A stretch of 64,000 nt of DNA from Neurospora tetrasperma FGSC 2508 (lineage: Eukaryota; Ascomycota; Sordariomycetes; Sordariales; Sordariaceae): NCBI RefSeq assembly GCF_000213175.1, contig NW_009799104.1:1-64000 (forward strand), read 5' to 3'. The notes below the pieces were generated by a model. It was not told the origin of the DNA. It ran no database searches and saw only the letters and a list, made by a program, of their open reading frames with translations. Position 1 is the stretch's first letter. Each line of letters starts with the position of its first letter. The translations under genes and the position numbers were made by a program. This document shows positions 36,403 to 45,843 of this stretch, piece by piece.

Positions 36403-37602
36403 CTAAGCCGACTTCTTCTCAACACGTCCCCAAGTCTTATTATGCGGCCACTCCACCGTCTCAACACCACCCCTCTCCTCTTTGCTCGTCAAACGATCCC
36501 TAAAATCCCGAAGGAACCTCCAATGTCCCTTTTGTACCCACCCCTTTTTCACAAAGTCGTTCATCGTCGCCGGGTAAAAATCCACCACGTCTAACAGCGA
36601 GTCATCATGTGCAATTGCCACAAACACGTTATCTAGTGCGTCAGGCTCCTGCAACTTTCCCGCCGTATCGATCGTCTGCTCCACATCATGATGCCAGGCC
36701 TCTCCCCTCGCGGCTTCGTAAAAGCTCTTGGTCGGTAGCTCAGGGTTGGGCAGCAGCTTCTGGAGCGCCGCGCCGGGGCATTTGCTGTCGCAACCGGCCG
36801 AGAGAGGAAGGAAAGGGTTGGGAGAGACTTCCTCGGGCAAAGGCTTGAATTTTGAGGGTCGCATCTCGCCAACATGGTGGACGGCGTCGCCGCCTAGGCA
36901 GATGAAGCTGTCGTATCCATCTGTTTGTTGGGAGGTCACCCGTGCGAGGCCACACATGTGTCCGATGGCGTGGCCGGGGGCATCGAGGAGGTAAAAAGAG
37001 CCGTCACCGAAATAGTCGACTGCTGGGAAGCGGCCGATTTGCAGGCGCTTCCAGTTTTTGCCGTCTGAAGCGGCCGAGGTAAAGTCCACTTCGATCAACT
37101 CCCGGTCCTTATAATCCGCTTCAAGGATCGGCGAGTCCGGGTTAGTAGGGTACCCCGGCATTAACCCCTTCTTAAACCCCGGTCCGACGATCAAGGCCGC
37201 CTGCGGTCCGATGGTGGTGATATCGCCGATGTGGTCGAAATGGTAATGGGACCAAACCACCGCTTCAACTCTTGAAACGTCAAACTTGTTTTCTTTCAAT
37301 ATATCGGCAACGTTCTTCTCGGCTGACAACGTCCACCCGATTTCGCCAAAGTGGTGAAGCAATTTGGGAGGCATATTCTCAATGTCTTTGCGCATGCCGA
37401 GGTCGAAGAGGAGAGAGCGGCCGGTGACAGGGTGCTGGATGAGGAAGGCGAACATGGGGGCTGCGAGCCAGTCATGTCCATGTTGGGGAGGCGAGACGAA
37501 GGATTTGGCGGGCACGCCATGGAGTGTGCCGGTTGAGTTGATGATGGACACCGAGACGGTGGAGGGGGAAGGAGGAACGTTTAGATCTGGAGTGGGAGCC
37601 AT
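36403..37602 (-). CDS. Metallo-beta-lactamase-fold hydrolase (quorum-quenching-lactonase-like)
   Basis: A single exon of 399 aa from the ATG at 37602; an in-frame ATG 24 codons upstream (37674) is possible. The zinc ligand signature H119-x-H121-x-D123-H124 is intact (SHYHFDHIGD). It is followed by downstream ligands in LLDAPGHAIGHMC, CLGGDAVHH and IAHDDS. The order matches the family that includes AHL lactonases and other lactone or ester hydrolases of fungi. There is no signal peptide, so the enzyme is probably cytosolic. The substrate is unknown; a lactone or thioester is a reasonable guess. It is convergent with the GH16 gene. Confidence 0.85.
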   Translation of the reverse strand: MAPTPDLNVPPSPSTVSVSIINSTGTLHGVPAKSFVSPPQHGHDWLAAPMFAFLIQHPVTGRSLLFDLGMRKDIENMPPKLLHHFGEIGWTLSAEKNVADILKENKFDVSRVEAVVWSHYHFDHIGDITTIGPQAALIVGPGFKKGLMPGYPTNPDSPILEADYKDRELIEVDFTSAASDGKNWKRLQIGRFPAVDYFGDGSFYLLDAPGHAIGHMCGLARVTSQQTDGYDSFICLGGDAVHHVGEMRPSKFKPLPEEVSPNPFLPLSAGCDSKCPGAALQKLLPNPELPTKSFYEAARGEAWHHDVEQTIDTAGKLQEPDALDNVFVAIAHDDSLLDVVDFYPATMNDFVKKGWVQKGHWRFLRDFRDRLTSKEERGGVETVEWPHNKTWGRVEKKSA

Positions 37603-38864
37603 GTTGGTGAGTTCCCTTTGGGATTGTCGTGCAATTGTCACGCTGTGATACTTGGGGGGGTGAGATGGTTGCATTGGTTCGAGAAGGGAGGTCCCGTTGT
37701 CTATAATATATGTGCCTCTACCTCTACCTTACAGTAGAGGTATGCATGTCTCCGTGAGGGGTCGCGGGATCAACCGGTCGCCCGAAAATGAGGAGGCGGT
37801 GCGGAGGTTTTGATGGGGGAGAGTTGATCATGAGCCCCTGAACAACTCTTGGCCGGATATCCTGCCCCGGATTCCAAGCTGGCGAGGTCTAGGATCGGCG
37901 TCCATCGATTATGTTGTCCATTCATTGGTTGACCCCAAGGTACGCCGAGGCACCGTCGACACTCTCGAGACATTGCATCCTGGAACGTCTGGGTTCCTCA
38001 CCATTCACCGTCGGTTTGTCAGGTTGTCGGGTTGTCAAGTTGTGAGCCATTTCGAGACCCATACAACTTGCCCGAGTTTTCAAGTAAACCTGAAATTCGT
38101 TCGGTTTGGGGACTGGAGCTCCCATTCAGATGACGATACCTACCAGTATCAAAACCCTTTCGAACGACCAACGGATGATGTCAGGACTGGAACGTCGTTG
38201 GATGGTATTCCGGGAGCGTGGGAACATTTGAGAACATGATGTCCACGCAGTGACCGGTTCATTTTCAGCCACACCAATGGTACCTACATCATTGTGCAAG
38301 CCGCCGCCCAGTCCGCGTAGATCTGGGGTTACATGTAGATAACACGGCAAAGACGACATCCGACGGGAATGTGCATGCTCGCCAGATTGCGGCGAAACTT
38401 TACGTTTCAACAGCTCCAGCCATAGGTTCAAGATGAAGGAGGTATCTTGTGTTTCCAATGACGTTGTTGGGTTCATCTTCGTTCGCTTACCTCTGGGACA
38501 CATGGCCACTGTATGTGCAGTGTACGTTCAATTATGTTACGTGAAGGTCTGCTCGGTTCACCTGCTAATGGCGGCGGGTGATACCGACCTGATGTTGTCC
38601 AACCGCTTCACTCATCCATTGCGTTCTTTCCGTCTGTGGCCGTCGTTGAGAATCCGACTGAGGCTGGCAATGGAAGATCCCGATGCGGGGTCGAGATCTC
38701 AAGGTGGGGTCGTGAATCTCGCGGAGTTACAACCCCTGTTTAACCCCGCCACGTGCCCACAAAGTTCGGCCGAAAACCATCCGATGAGTGACATGGAAAA
38801 CTTTTTCACAGCGGCTACACATCTGCCCCCTATAGCAGCTTAGTTGTAAAACAATAAGCAATAA
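37603..38864. other. Intergenic region before the tRNA gene
   Basis: Promoter space of the minus-strand metallo-beta-lactamase gene. It contains a CCTCTACCTCTACCT run with a partly inverted copy (37715-37742) and a TATA-like stretch at about 37701-37711. No coding gene is supported. Confidence 0.5.
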
Positions 38865-38936
38865 GGTCCGCTGGCTCAATGGCAGAGCGTCTGACTACGA
38901 ATCAGGAGGTTCCAGGTTCGACCCCTGGGTGGATCG
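38865..38936 (+). tRNA. tRNA-Arg (anticodon ACG)
   Basis: A complete 72-nt cloverleaf without intron. The acceptor arms GGTCCGC and GTGGATC pair with two G-U pairs and one discriminator G. The D-arm is GCTC...GAGC, the anticodon stem TCTGA/TCAGG encloses the loop CTACGAA (anticodon ACG, CGT/CGC/CGA after A34 editing), and the T-arm is CCAGG-TTCGACC-CCTGG. A seven-T run just downstream is a normal RNA polymerase III stop. Confidence 0.95.
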
Positions 38937-38937
38937 A

Positions 38938-38944
38938 TTTTTTT
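38938..38944 (+). terminator. RNA polymerase III T7 terminator of tRNA-Arg
   Basis: Seven consecutive T residues begin two bases after the mature tRNA 3' end, where Pol III is expected to stop. Confidence 0.85.
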
Positions 38945-39012
38945 GCTTTCTCGTGCATCCATATCCTCTCTTTTTGTCTCCTGGCCTTCATTTTCCACCA
39001 TGTATTCGTTGT

Positions 39013-40367
39013 TCACACCGGTACGATTTCTTCCTCGACCAGTGGTTTCTGTCCATACCAGAAATACATCCACATATACCCGTGAATCTTGGTATCACCC
39101 ATTGCCTTCTTGCAACCCTCTTGTAGTTCTTTCACTTCCTCTTCGACAAAACACTTCCTCATCGATGAGGTCGCCATGATAGCGGGTACCAACCCTTCCG
39201 TTGCTGCCCTTAGCAAGTTTCCAAGATTCTTCATCCTCCTGCCACGTATTCTGTCAGCTTCAACTCCTCTTCTTTTTCCAAATCTCTGTGCGCTTTGGGG
39301 GGCTGGGGATGGAATTGAAAGGGGGGCCCTTACTCGTCCCTAGGCCATGGGCCCAGCGGCACCCTAAACTGTCTACAAGTCACGTTGACGAAGCCGGTTC
39401 CCTTCATCATCTCTCCTATTCGGGGGGGTGATGCGGCAATCGCCGCCTGCTTGAGCCCAAGCTATGTGTGCCAAGTCCATAAACTGCGCGGGCGGATACG
39501 TGTCTTTTGCGGGAATGGAATTATCGTCAGACATGATCCGAGGGTGGAGGTCCTGCGTTTCAATCCAACCGCCTGGCTTTAAGTGACTTTTTGGCCTCGT
39601 GTTACCCTCGCTCTCTTTGTTCCACACAAGCAAGAGGATGAAAGCCCTGGCTTCCCTTTGGAAAAGGAAGAAAAAACTCACTCGAAGCATTTCCCTATCA
39701 GTCCTGCAGGATCAACTACCATGGAAAGTAGACATCTGGCATGTACGAGATCGTAATCATTCCTCTCTGTCTCAAAAAAGTTTTCCTCCTCATCCTCAAT
39801 ATCATCAACCCACCACTCCACATTCTCCGGACTCAGGACCGGTTGAATTGGGCTCAAATCCACTCCAACCACCTTTGCGAACGGGAACTTGTCGGCAATC
39901 TCTACTGTCCATTTGCCTGTTCCGCAGCCAAGATCCAGAATCTTGTTGAGGTTGTCGCCGATGGGGGACAGGAAGTGGCGGCCGTAGATGAGATCCAATG
40001 TCAAAAGGTGCAGAAGGTCTTCCCGATCCTGTTCGGGAGGGTCGTTGGGAAGGATGTAGCCGCAGGACGACTGGAAACCGTGGTAGCGGCGGCCGTAAGG
40101 GGAGATGTGATGGTGGTAGAAGGCGGGAGTTAGAGAGATGTGGGAGTTGTCTGATACTGTGGAGGCATTGTCATGTTCGGAGGCGTCATCATCTACCTCT
40201 GCTTGGGAGAAGTCATGAGGTTCGCCAAAGTGGATGAGTTCATAGTCTGAGTCTGTCGAGATGGTGCTAAGTCGGCGAACGGAGTCGGCTGTGAGTTGAC
40301 CATCAGAGTCCTTAATCGGGTTATGACCGACGAGGATCAGGTCGCTTGACTCTGATGGGAGAGGCAT
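39013..40367 (-). CDS. LaeA-like SAM-dependent methyltransferase, frameshifted in a C7 run
   Basis: Exons 40367-39682, 39586-39334 and 39238-39013 (two 95-nt GT-AG introns) encode a class I methyltransferase of the LaeA-like/TAM type. Residues 1-110 are acidic and low complexity. KILDLGCGTGKWTVEIAD (about 142-159) is SAM motif I, VVGVDLSP motif II, and HLKPGGWIE follows the first junction. After WAQAGGDCRI a run of seven C (G7 on plus, 39422-39428) shifts the frame, and reading on stops at 39373, for about 299 aa. With one C fewer the frame continues through VPLGPWPRDE, across intron 2 into LLRAATEGL and ends in FWYGQKP, the usual family C terminus, for 387 aa. Total exon length is exactly one base over a multiple of three. 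This is either a sequencing error or a real allele. Intron 2 has a GCTGAC branch site. Confidence 0.82.
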
Positions 40368-41751
40368 ATTGACGGTGGTCTAGGAAGGAATTAGTCTCGG
40401 CAGTTGGTGAAGACGATGACAGGGAAGTGGAGAGGCACTTGATCTCGAAAGTAGAGATCCTGGCTGAGGATAGTACTAGATATAGGTAGGGTGCCCCTCG
40501 CAAACAAAGGCAGGTCGTCCGTCTAAACATCAGGACCCCACATGGCATGCACGAGTCCAAGCTTCGAGATAACCCGAGGACCCAGGATTTGATTTTTGCA
40601 TAGCGTCCGCACTGTCCGGTCTACCTGGTACATCGTGACATCAATAGCGAAGAAAAGGGTCCATCGAGGGTTCATGGCAATCGATGGATAAAGTTGAAGT
40701 GCAGCCGCAAAAGAAGCCTGAAACTAGTGTCTCGGGCCGCGGCATCCTTCGAACTGTGGCCCAGTGCAATCTTTGTCGGCCGACTAGTCTCGGGCCGCGG
40801 GCATACATGGGCGTGATAGCAGGACGTGTGATGATCCGAATGGATGGCTTGACGACAGTCTGCCATTGCTGCCGGTGTCTCGACTGGAAAGCAGAAACGT
40901 CGAGATAATAGGTATGGAGACGGCGGCTGGGGGTTTGCCAGGCCGCTCATGACATGCTGTGCCATATAGACCATGATCTCCAGACGCAACCTACTATAGA
41001 CGATATGTATGCGGTTTGTGGATCGGTCACATTGTGAGGTCTTGGGTTCGCCTTGCGATACGGAACGATGTGGATGGTGAAGACTTTCCACTGCCATGTG
41101 CAGATGACCCAGTGTCGGCCAGAAATATTGGCGGAAAAGACAACAGCTTGCTTTGGCCGCTTTGCCGTCAAGTAGGTGTTATCTGGCTGTCACGGCCTAC
41201 AAGCAGCAGAATTCGTCCAGTCAAGTAGATGCCGTGTGTTGGGTGGGAGCTACTGTGTAAGGCAGGAGTAGTAAGAACGAAGCTGGTGCAGCGACGTGGA
41301 TGCCATGGAAGTTGGTGTTTGGTTCGAATCTCAAGTTGGGTGGGGTCCGAAATTGTTAGTGCAGTACGCTAAAACGGCAGGATCGGATCATCCAGGAATC
41401 ACCCGCCCTTAGCGCAGTGGACCCTATAATTTGTACGTGCCGCGTGTCTACCTCTACCGGGCTGTTTCAACCATCAGCTTAGGTACACCCAACCCATTCA
41501 CATTTCCTTTATCGTTTGCAGATATTCGGTTGAGCTGTCATTTTATCACACTTTTGGCTTGGTTCGACGTCTTGCAACCTTTCATTCTGTATATAGGTAC
41601 CCATCTATCGTACCTACCTCACACTTGCTATGTGTCTCTCCATTCACGGACTCAATCAGAACCCACGCCTCAACGTCCTGCCAACACCCTCACCAACGCC
41701 TCATCAGTTCACCCCGCCGTCTGACTGAATCGATCAACCACCGCCAGTCGA
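40368..41751. other. Divergent intergenic region between methyltransferase and DEDDh-like gene
   Basis: Promoter space of two divergent genes. It includes two near-identical copies of an ACTAGT(GT)CTCGGGCCGCGG(G)CAT element at 40723-40745 and 40783-40804, and a TACCTCTACC motif at 41449-41458. No gene is supported. Confidence 0.5.
40723..40804. repeat. Paired GC-rich direct repeat in the methyltransferase upstream region
   Basis: Two 22-23-bp direct copies (40723-40745 and 40783-40804) share CTCGGGCCGCGG with two small indels between them. They start 60 bases apart, about 360-440 bases upstream of the methyltransferase start. CGG/CCG pairs of this kind are possible Zn2Cys6 factor half-sites. 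Confidence 0.55.
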
Positions 41752-43353
41752 ATGGTATCCCGAGCTCGACCACCGTTAGCGGCACAATCAACATCCACCA
41801 AAAAGGCGCAAATGTCACTTGGTTCGCTTTTTCTTTCTGAATTAGACGCCGGCCCCCCATCCCGTGCACAAGCGCCACTTCGCACATGCACACGGCACCG
41901 TGCGCCATCGTTCGACTCTTGCACGCCGTCTTTATGTTCCACGACATGTCTCGATAACCCAACAGAACCTTCAGACTTGTCATCCACCACCAAGATCACC
42001 ACCCTCAATCATCTGCGCTCCCTGGTGCCTCACTCTTACTGCATTGGCATCGATGTGGAGGGTATCGAGGGCATAGCGCAGGGTATCACCTCCGTGGGCA
42101 TCTCCATCCTGCCACCCGTCTTCTCCCTCTCCACGGCATCCGCGGATGGCTCGTGGCCATGGCCCTTTCCAGACCACCACCAAGGGCAAATCGACCTCGA
42201 CACCATCGCTTCTCACTACCGTCTGCAGTCTTACTGCTTTGCCGTCCTTGGCCGTGAGCGTGCCCGGTCCTACGAGCATTTCCACTACGGCGAGGTGGTC
42301 CACCACCCCATCACCCACCTCCAGTCCACCATTGTCTCCGTACTGCAGTCCATCCGCCTTCAGGACCCCACGGCCCATACCATCCTCGTGGGATTCGACA
42401 TGGAGCTTGAGCACCGCGCTGTCAAATCTGTTTTCCCTTTGTTGGATGACCATGTCACACACTGGTGCGATGTCTCGCATACCGGTCTTGCGGATGCGAG
42501 ATGGGAAGGTAGAAGGGTAGCGCACAAGACGCATCGCAAGATCTCCTTGCGGGATACCATGTTGGCTCTCAACTTCAGGCGTAACCATGGGATACAGCCC
42601 CGAGCGAGGCATCACTCGGCTGGTATGGACGCTGTGCGCACACTGGGAACAATGCTTGCGCTTCTGGCGAGGGCGCCAGAGGCAGGAGGTTTGGTGGTTA
42701 AAAGGTTTACGTGGGAGGAGCATGGGAACAGAAAACTGTGGGAATGGGTGCCAAGACCAGCATCCAAGTTCCCTTGGACAGTGAAAATTGTACCGGTGCC
42801 GACAGATGACAAGGACGGAACAGCGCACCTGCCAGAGTCCCTTGGCAGACCAGCCCGGTTGTTCAATTTCGTAACGAGGAACTTTGCGGAACCAAAAGCC
42901 GTAGCGGTCTGTCCCCCGGCTAGGTCGGGGCCGCTGAAGACACATGGCTGGGTGAGTCTACGTAATGAGGAAGAGATGAAGAGGCTCGTAAGAGACTGGG
43001 ATGGGAAGATGATTGTCGATGGGGTTATGTTGAAGGTCGGGGGGAGACCGCCTCCTGAGAACCCCCCAAAGATCTCACTTGAGCACCCGATGAAAGCCAG
43101 TTCCAGCGTAAACGAAATGGTTAAAAGAGCTAAGTCAATGGCAGATGAGCTACAAGTTAAAGAGGAAGAAGCAGAGCGGGACTCGTTTCTCGCAGAGGGA
43201 CTGTCCAACATGGAGCTTGATGACACTGGAGAGGTAGCTAGTGCGCTAGATTTCTTGTTCCAATCGGACAGTGATGACAGCTCCTCGGGTGATATATGCC
43301 GTACTTATTCCCCAATTGAAACGGACTGGAACAAAAACAAAACAAATTGGTGA
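41752..43353 (+). CDS. DEDDh 3'-5' exonuclease-like (RNase H fold) protein, Gfd2/YDR514C-type
   Basis: A single exon of 533 aa. After a Ser/Thr/Pro-rich start, the RNase H-like domain begins with YCIGIDVEGIE (motif I, D.E). LVGFDMELEHRAV gives motif II, and HSAGMDAVRTLGTMLAL provides the H....D of motif III, in DEDDh order. This arrangement is seen in the Gfd2/YDR514C-like family of fungal proteins linked to mRNA export and in related predicted nucleases. A later segment (about 375-435: ARLFNFVTRNFAEPKAV and THGWVSLRNEEEMKRLVRDWDGKMI) looks like an RRM-like fold. A coiled, Lys/Glu-rich region and an acidic Ser/Asp tail follow. Nuclease activity is predicted, not shown. The stop lies 334 bases before the next gene's ATG on the same strand. 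Confidence 0.75.
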   Translation: MVSRARPPLAAQSTSTKKAQMSLGSLFLSELDAGPPSRAQAPLRTCTRHRAPSFDSCTPSLCSTTCLDNPTEPSDLSSTTKITTLNHLRSLVPHSYCIGIDVEGIEGIAQGITSVGISILPPVFSLSTASADGSWPWPFPDHHQGQIDLDTIASHYRLQSYCFAVLGRERARSYEHFHYGEVVHHPITHLQSTIVSVLQSIRLQDPTAHTILVGFDMELEHRAVKSVFPLLDDHVTHWCDVSHTGLADARWEGRRVAHKTHRKISLRDTMLALNFRRNHGIQPRARHHSAGMDAVRTLGTMLALLARAPEAGGLVVKRFTWEEHGNRKLWEWVPRPASKFPWTVKIVPVPTDDKDGTAHLPESLGRPARLFNFVTRNFAEPKAVAVCPPARSGPLKTHGWVSLRNEEEMKRLVRDWDGKMIVDGVMLKVGGRPPPENPPKISLEHPMKASSSVNEMVKRAKSMADELQVKEEEAERDSFLAEGLSNMELDDTGEVASALDFLFQSDSDDSSSGDICRTYSPIETDWNKNKTNW

Positions 43354-43687
43354 TGAGGTTCAAACGAGTGTCGGCGCGATTTGCCAGACGACCCTAACCC
43401 TTCTCCGGTGCCTCAATTGCTGCGCCTGTGTCCACTTGCCGGGGGGGCTGCCGCAGCACTGCTGATCCCTGCACCGTGACGCGAATCGCATTCTCCACCG
43501 GCGGTCTCCACCGGGCAGCACTTGCAGCTCCAAGTTCAATTGCGACAACTGAAGCGACGGGACTTTCGTTTTGCGATTCGGTTCGATTTCCATCTTTCCA
43601 TCTTTCCATCTTCCGTGTCTCCAGCTAGGCACCTACCGATACCACTTCCACCCAAACCACCCCCACCGCAACATTTACTGGACCGCG
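43354..43687. other. Short tandem intergenic region with telobox-like site
   Basis: 334 bases between same-strand genes. ACCCTAACCC at 43391-43400 is a telobox-like match. A C/T-rich stretch precedes the next ATG. Confidence 0.5.
43391..43400 (+). promoter_or_regulatory. Telobox-like site upstream of the WW/FF gene
   Basis: ACCCTAACCC, a one-and-a-half-unit telomere-like motif, lies 297 bases upstream of the ATG at 43688. Teloboxes recruit Myb-type factors at housekeeping promoters in fungi. The match is short. Confidence 0.35.
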
Positions 43688-45523
43688 ATGCTGAAATCAA
43701 CATACAAACCCTCTCCTGGTGCTCTTCCTCCCCTGCCACCAGGCTGGACCGAACACAAAGCGCCTACCGGGCACACATACTACTACAATGCCTCAACCAA
43801 GGAGTCAACCTACAAGCGCCCCGGCGTTACTCCGACTCCCACTCCTCCCGCCGCCGCTTCTCCGTTCGGTCCTCCGTCCGCTTCGCCAGTCCCCGGCGCC
43901 CATCCGCTTGCCGCGGCGCCAGCGAACCCCTCCATGAGCTACCTCCAACACCAATCCGTTCCCGCGATAAACCTCTCCGATCCACGCGTTGCCAATGCCC
44001 TTATGGCGCAGTATTCCCAGCAGTCCCAGCCTCAACACCAAGGCGGGCGAGGGGGTTTTGGAGCAGGAGGTAGGGGCGGTAGCCAGCAACAGCAAAGGCC
44101 CCGACCACAGCCCGTCGACAAGCCAAAAGCCAAGATCGCCATCCTCGGCTGCGAGCCGTGGTTCCTGGTATACACAAAATATGGGAGAAGGTTTGCTTAT
44201 AATCCGGTAAAGAACGCGAGTTACTGGCGGATTCCGGACAAGATCTTGCCAGCAGTGATTGAGTTGGATAAAGAAAGGATCAGGAGGAAGGCCGCTGGGG
44301 AGCCACCGCTCGAGGAGGATCCGAAATACAAGAGCCATGATAAGGAGGAGGAAAAGGCGGAGGGGAAGAATTTGGGTTCGGGGCAGCAGGGCCTAGAGGA
44401 GACGCATGACTACGACAGCTCAGAATACGAAGAAGTAGAAGTCACCGATGACGAAGGCGCAGACCACAACGACGCCGAACACCCCTCCCAGCACCAGCGT
44501 ACCGAAGACGAAAACCAGGGGCCGATCGAGTTTACAGAAGACGACTTTGCCGCTCAGCTGGCCATGATGGAAGGCGATGGTATGGACATAGACCAAGAAT
44601 ACGATTTTGCAGCACAAGCAGAAAATGTCGAGCCCCTTTCTGACGCCGACGCCCGCCTCCTCTTCCGTGACCTCCTCGCCGACTTCCGCATCAACCCCTA
44701 CTCCCCTTTTCAGAAGCTGATCGACGAAGGCGAGAAGACGGGTGTCTTCTCCGACCCGCGGTACACTGTCCTCTCATCCATGCGCGAGCGCAGGGAAGTC
44801 TACGATGAGTGGTCCCGCGAGGCTATCCAAGCCCTGAAAGAAGCGAGGGCAAAGGAAGAGAAGAAGGACCCGAGGATACCATACCTGGCCTTTCTACAAG
44901 AACATGCGACGCCAAAGCTATATTGGGCTGAGTTCAAGAGGAAATATCGAAAGGAAGATGTGATGAAGGATTCGGCGCATCATAGGAGCTTCAACGACAA
45001 GGAAAGAGAAAAGTTGTACAGGGAGCATATCAACAGACTGAAGCTACCGCAGTCACAACTCAAGAGTGACCTGAAGAAGTTGCTTGAGAGTGTACCGCTC
45101 CGGCAGCTGAACAACCGGTCCTCAGTAGCCAGCCTCCCGAGCCAAATCTTGGCAGACATCCGGTACATCTCGCTCGATGCGAAAACGCGCGACGAATTCA
45201 TCGAGGGTTACATCCAGGGTCTTGCCCCACCCCCAGAGGCCCAAAGCGCTGCGGAAGAAGCGGAGGATGAGGTGCTGAGGAAAGCTAGAGAGGAGAGGAA
45301 GAAGAGAGAGAAAGCGTTGGAAGAGAGGGAGAGGAGGGTAGAAGAGGAAAAGAGAAGACAAGAAAAGAGGTTAGCCGTTGAACGGGCGAGGCTCAGGGAG
45401 GAGGAGAGGGAGCTGCAGAGGGCTATGGTTGTTGATAAGAAGGGGCTGCAGAGTCAGCTGGGCGGTGGTGCTACGGCTGGCGGGGAGGCGTCGAAGGATG
45501 ATGAGGCAAAGGAAGAGAGATAA
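43688..45523 (+). CDS. WW and FF domain protein, Urn1/Dre4/TCERG1 (CA150)-type splicing-associated factor
   Basis: A single exon of 611 aa; the ATG of MLKSTYKPSPG is the first ATG of the frame. Residues about 12-45 form a WW domain (LPPLPPGWTEHKAPTGHTYYYNAS...). Its second conserved Trp is replaced by Tyr (STYKRPG), as in some divergent WW domains. A degenerate second WW-like segment follows (WFLVYTKYGRRFAYNP..YWRIPDK, about 156-185). The FF domain is clear: FRDLLADFRINPYSPFQKL...DPRYTVLSSMRERREVYDEW. The C-terminal third is charged coiled coil. Yeast Urn1 and S. pombe Dre4 are pre-mRNA splicing factors, and human TCERG1 couples transcription and splicing. A nuclear role is inferred by architecture. 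Confidence 0.88.
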   Translation: MLKSTYKPSPGALPPLPPGWTEHKAPTGHTYYYNASTKESTYKRPGVTPTPTPPAAASPFGPPSASPVPGAHPLAAAPANPSMSYLQHQSVPAINLSDPRVANALMAQYSQQSQPQHQGGRGGFGAGGRGGSQQQQRPRPQPVDKPKAKIAILGCEPWFLVYTKYGRRFAYNPVKNASYWRIPDKILPAVIELDKERIRRKAAGEPPLEEDPKYKSHDKEEEKAEGKNLGSGQQGLEETHDYDSSEYEEVEVTDDEGADHNDAEHPSQHQRTEDENQGPIEFTEDDFAAQLAMMEGDGMDIDQEYDFAAQAENVEPLSDADARLLFRDLLADFRINPYSPFQKLIDEGEKTGVFSDPRYTVLSSMRERREVYDEWSREAIQALKEARAKEEKKDPRIPYLAFLQEHATPKLYWAEFKRKYRKEDVMKDSAHHRSFNDKEREKLYREHINRLKLPQSQLKSDLKKLLESVPLRQLNNRSSVASLPSQILADIRYISLDAKTRDEFIEGYIQGLAPPPEAQSAAEEAEDEVLRKAREERKKREKALEERERRVEEEKRRQEKRLAVERARLREEERELQRAMVVDKKGLQSQLGGGATAGGEASKDDEAKEER

Positions 45524-45843
45524 GAGAGATGAGGGAGTGAATAAGTGGCCGTCTCACAAGATGGTATATACCCAAAATTGTTCATCAGCATAGCGCTCAG
45601 GAGTTCCCATCTTTATATCACGCTGCGGGTTTCCAGGAAAAACCAAGTTCCATGTATTCAACGGGGCATTTGCACACTAAACATGTGGGAGAAGGGAAGC
45701 AGATAGGTACTCATAAAAAATCATATACAAGAAAAGCCAAATTGGCATCAGGCCTTCGTGGCACACCGCTCGTCAAGTCATCCATCAGCCGCCATCACAC
45801 GTCAACCATCACTGGTTTCATTGTCACCAACATCCACCATTCT
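45524..45843. other. Convergent 3' intergenic region
   Basis: About 320 bases between the convergent WW/FF and xylanase genes. UTR-like sequence; nothing else is seen. Confidence 0.5.

Noticed and set aside
41321-41340. GGTTCGAATC, a box B-like word
   Set aside because: No box A at the right distance, and the flanks do not pair as a T-stem.
41980-42945. 321-codon minus-strand frame
   Set aside because: It is a shadow of the DEDDh-like gene, whose sense frame shows the nuclease motifs.
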